DNA of 13,163 nt from positions 1 through 13,163 of the forward strand of contig JAJTCR010000005.1 in assembly GCA_021325695.1 (NCBI GenBank), read 5' to 3'. Both the position numbers and the translations under genes were made by a program. The notes beneath the pieces were generated by a model, which was given only the letters and a program-made list of their open reading frames with translations, searched no databases and was not told the origin of the DNA. Positions 1 to 5,696 of this stretch are shown here, in pieces. The number at the start of each line of letters is the position of its first letter. The stretch's first letter is position 1. Source of the DNA: Steroidobacteraceae bacterium (GTDB lineage Bacteria; Pseudomonadota; Gammaproteobacteria; Steroidobacterales; Steroidobacteraceae).

Positions 1-1014
1 CTCGAGGTCCTCGCTGCGGGCTGCCCGACCGACCAGCGCCGGGGCCAGCCGCAACGTGGCGGCCACTTCGGCCGCGATCAGCGAGGCATAGTTCGACACG
101 AAGGCCTCGCGCGGTAACGGCACCGCGACGTCGACGAGCACTTGTCCCAGCACCGACAGTCGCGTGACGGCACTCTCAAGCGCGACGCGATTCTCCGCGT
201 GCAGGGTCTTGCCGAGACCCGGATCGAAGCTGACGCCGATGCGCAGGGGACGCACGGGTGCCTGCACCTCGTCGAGGAACGGACGCGCGGGCGGCGGCAG
301 TTTCATGAGCTGCCGGGGGTAATCGCCGCAGGTCGCGTCGAGCAACGCGGCGCAGTCACGCACGGTCCGCGTCACGACGTGCTCGCCGATGAAACCGAAC
401 CAGACATCCGGCAGCTGCGGGCCGGTCGGATTGCGACCGCGGCTCGGCTTCAGCCCGACGAGACCGCAGTTGGAGGCCGGCGTACGGATGGAGCCGCCAC
501 CGTCGTTGGCGTTGGCGGCGGGCACGATCCTTGCGGCGACCGCGGCCGCCGAGCCGCCGCTGGAGCCGCCCGACGTACGGTCGAGGTGCCACGGATTGCG
601 CGTGGGACCGAACAACTCGGGCTCGGTCACGTTCGAGACGCCGAACTCGGGCGTGTTGGTCTTGCCGAAGATCACGAGGCCCGCCGCCTTGTAGCGCCGC
701 GTCAGCTCCTCGTCCGCCGCCGGCACGAAGTCGCGGAACAGGCGCGAGCCGCTGCGCATCGGCTCTGCTGCGTAGGCCGTCATGAGGTCCTTGAGCAGGA
801 AGGGCACGCCGCGGAATGGACCGTCCGGCAGGCCCGCCGCGATCGCCGCGCGCGCCCGAGCTTCCATCAGGTGAATGACCGCGTTGACCTTCGGGTTCAC
901 GGCGGCGGTGCGCGCGAGTGCCTCGTCGAGCAGTTCCCCGGGCGTGACGTCGCCGCGGCGCACGAGCGCGGCGAGACCGAGGGCATCGTGACGGCCGTAG
1001 TCCGCGAAACCCAA
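1..1014 (-). CDS. Amidase-signature family hydrolase, N-terminal part (runs off window)
   Basis: Serine amidohydrolase of the amidase-signature family, which cleaves amide bonds using a Ser-cisSer-Lys triad. I translated 338 codons; the C-terminus, probably 100-150 residues, lies outside the window. Visible family marks are the catalytic Lys in VPFLLKDLM, the glycine/serine-rich signature TSGGSSGGSAAA, DGGGSIRTPAS with the nucleophile region, and the following GLVGLKPSRGR. The start is a TTG at 1014-1012, giving (M)GFADYGRHDALGLAALVRRG, which matches where this family usually begins. A GGGGAG ribosome-binding sequence sits 7-8 bases upstream. No ATG lies in frame until 1173, inside the divergent gene, although the frame stays open that far. 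No signal peptide is seen, so it is probably cytoplasmic. The substrate cannot be told; relatives act on aryl amides, cyclic amides and nylon oligomers. Confidence 0.88.
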   Translation of the reverse strand, partial: MGFADYGRHDALGLAALVRRGDVTPGELLDEALARTAAVNPKVNAVIHLMEARARAAIAAGLPDGPFRGVPFLLKDLMTAYAAEPMRSGSRLFRDFVPAADEELTRRYKAAGLVIFGKTNTPEFGVSNVTEPELFGPTRNPWHLDRTSGGSSGGSAAAVAARIVPAANANDGGGSIRTPASNCGLVGLKPSRGRNPTGPQLPDVWFGFIGEHVVTRTVRDCAALLDATCGDYPRQLMKLPPPARPFLDEVQAPVRPLRIGVSFDPGLGKTLHAENRVALESAVTRLSVLGQVLVDVAVPLPREAFVSNYASLIAAEVAATLRLAPALVGRAARSEDLE

Positions 1015-1020
1015 GCCTGG

Positions 1021-1028
1021 TTCTCCCC
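1021..1028 (-). promoter_or_regulatory. Ribosome-binding site that decides the amidase TTG start
   Basis: On the minus strand this reads GGGGAGAA, followed by seven bases and then TTG at 1014-1012. It is the only well-spaced purine-rich sequence near the family-typical N-terminus, and it supports the TTG start over a far-upstream ATG. Confidence 0.5.
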
Positions 1029-1056
1029 GGCCGCAAGACGCGTGCGCACATGATCC

Positions 1057-1077
1057 CGCGATCGGCAACCGATTGCG
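1057..1077. promoter_or_regulatory. Inverted repeat in the amidase / alcohol dehydrogenase divergent region
   Basis: The arms CGCGATCGG and CCGATTGCG flank a 3-base centre (CAA) and are complementary at 8 of 9 positions. The repeat lies in the 148-base gap between the divergent amidase (start 1014) and dehydrogenase (start 1163). Such a placement fits an operator for a dimeric regulator acting on one or both genes, but no regulator gene adjoins it. A chance palindrome in GC-rich DNA is possible. Confidence 0.3.
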
Positions 1078-1162
1078 ACAACCCCACGCGGCTTGCAGGC
1101 CGCCGGGGCCGGGCGCGACACTTGCGAGCTCGGATCGCTCGGTTCGCAGGACTCCGGACCAG

Positions 1163-3313
1163 ATGACACGCATGCAGACACGGCGCCTGATCGTGCGCCT
1201 GGCGCAGTTGCTCGCGGCTGCCGTGGTCACCCAGTTCGCCCAGGCCGCGCCGGTCACGGCCGCGCGCATCATCGCGGCGGACAAGGAGCCGCAGAACTGG
1301 CTCGCGCACGGCCGCACCTACGGCGAGCAGCGTTACAGTCCCCTCGCGCAGATCAACGAGGCCAACGTCGGCCAGCTCGGGCTGGCGTGGTCGTACGCGA
1401 CGGGGACGACGCGCGGCCTGCAGGCCACGCCGATCGTCGTCGACGGGCGCCTGTACGCGACCGGCGTCTGGAGCGTCGTATATGCGCTCGACGCAAGGAC
1501 CGGCAAGCAGCTCTGGCGGTACGACCCCGACGTGCCGCGTGCATGGGGCCGCTACGCGTGCTGCGACGCAGTCAACCGTGGCGTCGCGCTGTGGGGCGAC
1601 GCGTTGTTCGTCGGCACGCTCGACGGGCGACTGGTCTCGCTCGATGCGAAGACCGGCCAGAAGCGCTGGGAGGTCAACACGATCGACCGCACCAAGCCGT
1701 ACACGATCACGGGCGCGCCCCGGGTCGTGAAAGGCAAGGTGCTGATCGGCAACGGCGGCGGCGAATATGGCGTGCGTGGCTACTTCTCGGCCTACGACGC
1801 GCGGACCGGCAAGCTTGCGTGGCGCTTCTACACCGTGCCCGGCAATCCGAAGGACGGCTTCGAGACGCCGGAGCTCGAGAAAGCCGCGAAGACCTGGAAC
1901 GGTGAATGGTGGCTCGGCGGGGGCGGCGGCACGGTCTGGGACTCCATGGCGTACGACCCCGAGCTCGACACGCTTTACGTCGGGACCGGCAACGGCTCGC
2001 CGTGGGCGCGCGCGATCCGCTCGCCGGGCGGCGGCGACAACCTGTTCCTGTCGTCGATCCTGGCGCTCGATCCCGACAACGGCGAGCTCAAGTGGCACTA
2101 CCAGGTCACGCCCGCGGACAACTGGGACTACACCGCGACGCAGCACATCGTGCTCGCGGACCTGCACTTCGACGGCAAGCCGCGCAAGGTGCTGATGCAG
2201 GCGCCGAAGAACGGCTTTTTCTACGTGCTCGACCGCGTCTCCGGCGAACTGCTCGCCGCGGACAAGTACATCCCGGCCACCTGGGCGAGCCACGTCGACC
2301 TCCAGACCGGGCGGCCGGTCGAGACCGCGGACGGCGACTGGAGCCACGAGACACGGCTGATCATTCCGGCGCCGTTCGGCGGCCACAACTGGCACCCGAT
2401 GGCGTACAACCCGAACACGGGGCTCGTCTACATCCCGGCGATGCAGCCGATGGGCATCTACACGCCGTCGCGGGAATACCTCACGACCGGCAAGTTCACG
2501 CGGCGGGAGATGTTCTGGAACCCCGGCGTCGACTGGAACGAGTACACGAAGTCGATCTACGGCCTGCTGCAGCAGTTCCAGGGCTCACTGCCGCCGGACC
2601 GGGGTTACCTCAAGGCGTGGGACCCCGTGGCGCGACGCACGCGCTGGGAAATCGAGCACCCGGCGTTCTGGAACGGCGGGCTGCTCACCACGGCGGGCAA
2701 CCTGCTGTTCCAGGGCACCGGCGACGGCCGGTTCGTCGCGTACGCCGCCGACACCGGACGGACGCTCTGGTCGGTGCCGACGATGGTCGGCATCGTGGCG
2801 CCGCCCGTCACGTACGCGATCGACGGCGAGCAGTACGTGGCCGTGCTCGCGGGCTACGGCGGCGCCGGCGCGGTGACGGGCGGTGACCCGCGCACGATGG
2901 CGTCCGGCAAGTACCTGAACGACGGCCACATTCTCGCGTTCAAGCTCGGCGGCAACGCCGCCATGCCGCGCATCGCCGAGCGCAACCAGGACATCCCGGA
3001 GCCGCCCGCGATCGAGGCGGCCGCCGCGCAGGTCGAGAATGGAAAGTACGCGTACACGGCCAACTGCATGGTCTGCCACGGCGCGCTCGCGGTCTCGGGC
3101 GGCGTCACGCCGGACCTGCGACGACTCTCGTCCGAGAGGCACTCGATCTTCAAGCAGATCGTCTACGACGGCGTGATCCACACGGCCGGCATGCCGCGCA
3201 TGGCGGACCTCGTGAGCGAGCAGGACGTGCACGACATCCAGGCCTACCTCGTCCAGCGCGCGCGGGAGGACCGCGCCGCCGGACAGAAGGTGGCCCCCGC
3301 GCGCAAGCCCTGA
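1163..3313 (+). CDS. PQQ-dependent alcohol dehydrogenase with C-terminal cytochrome c (quinohaemoprotein)
   Basis: Periplasmic type II quinohaemoprotein that oxidises alcohols with PQQ and passes electrons to its own haem c. From the ATG at 1163 it has 716 residues. Residues 1-28 form a signal peptide (twin Arg at 7-8, hydrophobic core, AQA cleavage site). The eight-bladed PQQ propeller spans about 40-590. Landmarks are the adjacent cysteines C133-C134 (the vicinal disulphide over PQQ), GGGEYG with E201, WDSMAYDP, GTGNGSP with N277, and DNWDYT with the catalytic base D322. Residue 324, two after D322, is Thr rather than the Asp of lanthanide enzymes, so a Ca2+ cofactor is expected. The cytochrome domain is at about 615-705, with NCMVCHG (C635, C638, H639) and a Met ligand near 677-680. 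An in-frame ATG at 1073 would put 30 non-signal residues before the signal peptide; 1172 is another possible start. A long palindrome follows the stop. Close relatives oxidise primary alcohols, but the substrate is not readable here. Confidence 0.93.
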   Translation: MTRMQTRRLIVRLAQLLAAAVVTQFAQAAPVTAARIIAADKEPQNWLAHGRTYGEQRYSPLAQINEANVGQLGLAWSYATGTTRGLQATPIVVDGRLYATGVWSVVYALDARTGKQLWRYDPDVPRAWGRYACCDAVNRGVALWGDALFVGTLDGRLVSLDAKTGQKRWEVNTIDRTKPYTITGAPRVVKGKVLIGNGGGEYGVRGYFSAYDARTGKLAWRFYTVPGNPKDGFETPELEKAAKTWNGEWWLGGGGGTVWDSMAYDPELDTLYVGTGNGSPWARAIRSPGGGDNLFLSSILALDPDNGELKWHYQVTPADNWDYTATQHIVLADLHFDGKPRKVLMQAPKNGFFYVLDRVSGELLAADKYIPATWASHVDLQTGRPVETADGDWSHETRLIIPAPFGGHNWHPMAYNPNTGLVYIPAMQPMGIYTPSREYLTTGKFTRREMFWNPGVDWNEYTKSIYGLLQQFQGSLPPDRGYLKAWDPVARRTRWEIEHPAFWNGGLLTTAGNLLFQGTGDGRFVAYAADTGRTLWSVPTMVGIVAPPVTYAIDGEQYVAVLAGYGGAGAVTGGDPRTMASGKYLNDGHILAFKLGGNAAMPRIAERNQDIPEPPAIEAAAAQVENGKYAYTANCMVCHGALAVSGGVTPDLRRLSSERHSIFKQIVYDGVIHTAGMPRMADLVSEQDVHDIQAYLVQRAREDRAAGQKVAPARKP

Positions 3314-3315
3314 CT

Positions 3316-3368
3316 GAAATGGGGACACTCCTGAATTTCGGAAAGAATCCAGGAGTGTCCCCGATTTC
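3316..3368. repeat. Long REP-like palindrome, possibly also the dehydrogenase terminator
   Basis: The 13-base arms GGGGACACTCCTG (3321-3333) and CAGGAGTGTCCCC (3350-3362) are perfect complements with a 16-base loop. With a one-base bulge the stem extends through GAAAT at 3316-3320 and ATTTC at 3364-3368. It begins three bases after the dehydrogenase stop codon. From memory, GGGGACA...TGTCCCC palindromes recur as dispersed intergenic elements in proteobacterial genomes, often linked to REP-associated tyrosine transposases. No such transposase lies in this window. No T-tract follows, so if it terminates transcription it is not a classical intrinsic terminator. Copy number cannot be judged from one window. 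Confidence 0.6.
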
Positions 3369-3437
3369 CGCTGTCGATCCGGGCACGTGCCGTTCGACCA
3401 CTGGATACGGAGCCCATGGAGGGCAAGGAGGAAAACC

Positions 3438-3914
3438 ATGTCGAAAGCCGTAGATGCCATCCCCGCCGGCATGCACTCGGTCACCCCGCACCTCGTCTGC
3501 GACGGTGCGGGAGCCGCGATCGACTTCTACGTCAAGGCATTCGGCGCGACCGACCAGGGCCGCATGCCCGGGCCGGACGGCCGACTGATGCACGCGCAGA
3601 TCCGCATCGGCGATTCGTACGTGATGCTCGTCGACGAAAACCGCCAGTTCGGCATGCTCGGGCCGAAAGCGCTGAACGGCTCGCCGGTGACGATCCACCT
3701 GTACGTCGACGACGTGGACCGGTCGTTCGAGCGGGCCGTTGGCGCCGGGGCGAAGTCCGTGATGGCGCCGGCGGACATGTTCTGGGGCGACCGTTACGGC
3801 GTGCTCGAGGACCCGTTCGGTCACCGCTGGTCGGTCGCCACGCACCAGCGCGAGGTCTCCCCCGACGAGATGCAGCAGGCCATCAAGGCCTTCGACCCCA
3901 AGTGCGGCACGTGA
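3438..3914 (+). CDS. VOC-superfamily protein, PhnB/glyoxalase-like
   Basis: A 158-residue soluble protein of the vicinal oxygen chelate superfamily, in the PhnB-like group. Two beta-alpha-beta-beta-beta units are recognisable: residues 12-68 (MHSVTPHLVCDG, AIDFYVKAFGA, MHAQIRIGDSYVMLVDE) and 82-137 (VTIHLYVDDVD, MFWGDRYGVLEDPFGHRWS). The FWGDRYG...DPFGHRW segment is typical of PhnB-like proteins. Members with known activity bind a divalent metal or a small ligand, but this subgroup mostly lacks assigned reactions and none should be assumed. The ATG at 3438 has a very strong AAGGAGG ribosome-binding site. The stop overlaps the GTG start of the next gene, so the two are translationally coupled. 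This is the first gene of a small plus-strand cassette. Confidence 0.9.
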   Translation: MSKAVDAIPAGMHSVTPHLVCDGAGAAIDFYVKAFGATDQGRMPGPDGRLMHAQIRIGDSYVMLVDENRQFGMLGPKALNGSPVTIHLYVDDVDRSFERAVGAGAKSVMAPADMFWGDRYGVLEDPFGHRWSVATHQREVSPDEMQQAIKAFDPKCGT

Positions 3915-4294
3915 AGTACCTCTGCCTCGCCTACGAAGAGGAACAGGTGCTCGACGCGCTGTCGCGCGACGAGTGGCAGGCCCTGCGCCAGGACACGCTC
4001 GACTACGTCGACGAACTGCGTGGCGCGGGGCACCTGCTCACCACGCACGCGCTGCAGAGCGTGCACGCCGCGACCACGGTCCGCGTCCGGCAGGGCCGTG
4101 TCTCGACGACCGACGGTCCGTTCGCCGAAACGAAGGAGACGCTGGGCGGCTTCTTCCTGATCGAGGCGCCGGACCTGGACGCCGCGATCGCGATCGCCGC
4201 GCGGTGGCCGTCGGCGCGCTTCGGCAGCATCGAGGTGCGCCCCATCGAGGACACGCTGCGAGCGGAGGGACGCTACGCCACCAGCGTGGCCTGA
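3911..4294 (+). CDS. YCII-domain (YciI-like) protein
   Basis: A 127-residue protein of the YCII-related family, a dimeric alpha-beta barrel fold. The diagnostic segment is TTDGPFAETKETLGGFFLIEA at about residues 70-90, followed by a helix, DLDAAIAIAARWP. The N-terminus (M)KYLCLAYEEE is also typical. Translation begins at a GTG (3911-3913) that overlaps the preceding VOC stop, sharing four bases. The next ATG in frame would delete the first strand of the fold. VOC and YCII genes are commonly neighbours, often with an ECF sigma factor. No sigma factor is present here. The biochemical role of the family is unsettled, and no enzymatic function can be read from the sequence. Confidence 0.88.
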   Translation: MKYLCLAYEEEQVLDALSRDEWQALRQDTLDYVDELRGAGHLLTTHALQSVHAATTVRVRQGRVSTTDGPFAETKETLGGFFLIEAPDLDAAIAIAARWPSARFGSIEVRPIEDTLRAEGRYATSVA

Positions 4295-4348
4295 CCGGCG
4301 CGGACGAGCCGACGACGACTTGCAGACCCACACTCAGGAGGACACCAA

Positions 4349-4711
4349 ATGGGAATTTACGTGGATGGCTTCGTGCTGCCCGTGCCGCAGAAGAAGCTCG
4401 CCGAATATCGCAAGATGGCGCGACTGGCGGGCAAGATCTACAAGGAGCTCGGTGTGCTCGCCTACGTCGAGGCCGTGGCCGACGACGTGAACCCGGGCAA
4501 GTGGACTTCGTTCCCGCGCAGCGTCAAGTTGAAGCCGGGGGAGACGGTCGTGTTCTCGTACATCGTCCACAAGTCGCGCAGGGACCGCGATCGCATCAAT
4601 AAGCAGTTCATGAAGGACCCGCGGCTCGAGAAGTACATGGACCCGAAAAAGATGCCGTTCGACGGCAAGCGCATGTTCTGGGGCGGATTCAAGTCAATGG
4701 TCGAGCTATAG
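4349..4711 (+). CDS. DUF1428 / YbaA-like small protein
   Basis: A 120-residue soluble protein of the DUF1428 family, to which E. coli YbaA belongs. The family pattern is clear throughout: YVDGFVLPVPQKKLAEYRKM at the N-terminus, a central YVEAVADDVNPGK, an EtVVFSYIVHKSRRDRD-like core, and MPFDGKRMFWGGFKSMV at the C-terminus. The fold is a dimeric alpha-beta barrel like that of its YCII neighbour. The ATG follows an AGGAGG ribosome-binding site at a 7-base spacing. It lies 54 bases after the YCII stop with no terminator-like hairpin seen between, so it is probably in the same transcript. It converges on the minus-strand dioxygenase gene with only 6 bases between the stop codons. Function is unknown. 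Confidence 0.92.
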   Translation: MGIYVDGFVLPVPQKKLAEYRKMARLAGKIYKELGVLAYVEAVADDVNPGKWTSFPRSVKLKPGETVVFSYIVHKSRRDRDRINKQFMKDPRLEKYMDPKKMPFDGKRMFWGGFKSMVEL

Positions 4712-4717
4712 GCGGCA

Positions 4718-5368
4718 TCACCCGCGCTCGAGCGCGCCTGCTCCCGCGAGCGCGGAAGAGCTTACGCAGCGGAAGGTCAGGTTGATCCGCTCGCCCACCG
4801 GGCGGGCGGTTTTCGGCACTGCATGCACGTAGTGGTGCTGCGTCGGACCCGCCATCGACAGCAGGCTGCCGTGGCCGAGTTCGAGGTCCGTCACGGACTT
4901 GAGCGTGCGGTGTCGCAGCCTGAAGCGTCGCGTGGCCCCGAGCGACACGGAGGCGATCGCGGGCTCGGCGCCAAGTTCCGGCTCGTCGTCGGCGTGCCAC
5001 CCCATGCCGTCGCGGCCGTCGCGATACAGGTTGAGCAGGACGCTGTTGTAGCGGTGCCCGGTGAGGTTCTCGGCCAGGTGTCTGAGCTCGAGCAGCTCCG
5101 CGGTCCAGGCCAGGGGCTCGTGCGCCGTGCCCGAATAGACGTATCGCGTGTCGGGGTCGCCGTGCCACGCGACCAGGCGCGGCACGAGCCGACGCGCGCC
5201 GAAGATCACCACGTGTTCCTGCTGCCAGTCGACGCTCGCCCGCAAGGACCGGAACAGCGCGTCGGCGCGCTCGCGGCCGACTGCGCGCGGCCACAACCGC
5301 ACGTCGGCGTCGGGCAGCTCAAGCCGCAGGCACGGAGGCGTCGGCAGCGGCAGCGGACGGGTCGGCAT
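4718..5368 (-). CDS. AlkB-like Fe(II)/2-oxoglutarate dioxygenase (nucleic-acid dealkylation type)
   Basis: A 216-residue oxygenase of the AlkB/ALKBH2-3 superfamily, whose members remove alkyl groups from DNA or RNA bases by oxidative demethylation. It is unrelated to the alkane hydroxylase also called AlkB two genes upstream. Visible motifs are NSVLLNLYRDGRDGMGWHADDE with the HxD iron ligands H125 and D127, the third iron ligand in HHYVHAVP (H182), and the 2-oxoglutarate-binding RINLTFR (R194, R200). The residues before about 18 are proline-rich and probably disordered. The ATG at 5368 lies 50 bases inside the ferredoxin reading frame and has no obvious ribosome-binding site, so translation probably depends on coupling. 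A GTG at 5302 would avoid the overlap and keep the core fold. Last gene of the alkane hydroxylase operon. Confidence 0.88.
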   Translation of the reverse strand: MPTRPLPLPTPPCLRLELPDADVRLWPRAVGRERADALFRSLRASVDWQQEHVVIFGARRLVPRLVAWHGDPDTRYVYSGTAHEPLAWTAELLELRHLAENLTGHRYNSVLLNLYRDGRDGMGWHADDEPELGAEPAIASVSLGATRRFRLRHRTLKSVTDLELGHGSLLSMAGPTQHHYVHAVPKTARPVGERINLTFRCVSSSALAGAGALERG

Positions 5369-5696
5369 CGCGTCGCAGCGTAGCCGCGGCGCGGTCGAGA
5401 TGCACGCGGACGGATCCGCGCGGCTGCGACTGGCACGCGAGGATCACGCGGTTCGCGAGTTGCTCGCGCGACAGCACGTAGCTGGCATCGGTCAGCGTCC
5501 GAACGTCGCCTGCGAGCAGGCAGCAGCGGCAGGTGGTGCAGCTGCCGACGCGGCAACGCGAGGGCCACGGCAGCCCGCGGGCAAGCGCCGCCTGCAGGAT
5601 CGTCTGGCCGGCCTCGACCTCGAAGGTCCAGCCGAAGGGCTCGACGTGTACGGTCGCGCGGCCCGACGCGCTCCGTGTAAACAGCTTGCCGAACAT
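5319..5696 (-). CDS. Plant-type [2Fe-2S] ferredoxin
   Basis: A 125-residue ferredoxin. Cys48, Cys53, Cys56 and Cys88 form the CX4CX2C...C cluster motif (RCRVGSCTTCR and ILACQS). The fold begins at about residue 14 (ATVHVEPFGWTFEVEAGQTI). The tail after about residue 102 is Ala/Arg/Asp-rich low complexity. No FAD/NAD reductase domain is attached, unlike XylA-type reductases. Its ATG overlaps the stop of the alkane hydroxylase gene (TGATG), with AGGGG a few bases upstream, so the two are tightly coupled. The likely role (inference) is electron donor to the di-iron hydroxylase, in place of the usual rubredoxin; a separate reductase would be needed. The 3' end overlaps the dioxygenase gene by 50 bases. 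Confidence 0.9.
   Translation of the reverse strand: MFGKLFTRSASGRATVHVEPFGWTFEVEAGQTILQAALARGLPWPSRCRVGSCTTCRCCLLAGDVRTLTDASYVLSREQLANRVILACQSQPRGSVRVHLDRAAATLRRDADPSAAAADASVPAA

Noticed and set aside
142..1053. A 303-codon plus-strand open frame over the amidase.
   Set aside because: Composition is typical of a shadow frame, and the opposite strand carries all amidase-signature motifs.
356..2395. A 679-codon open frame on the minus strand opposite the alcohol dehydrogenase and continuing into the amidase region.
   Set aside because: The protein is Arg/Ala/Val-rich with no family motifs and lies antisense to a clear PQQ dehydrogenase. It is a GC-skew shadow; the real amidase is in another minus-strand frame.
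2585..3484. A 299-codon minus-strand open frame across the dehydrogenase 3' end and the palindrome.
   Set aside because: It crosses the REP-like repeat, has no motif, and is antisense to the cytochrome c domain.
4723..4736. Perfect palindrome CGCGCTCGAGCGCG near the convergent stops.
   Set aside because: It lies inside the last codons of the dioxygenase, has no T-tract, and is all G/C apart from the central T and A, so it is weak evidence for a terminator.
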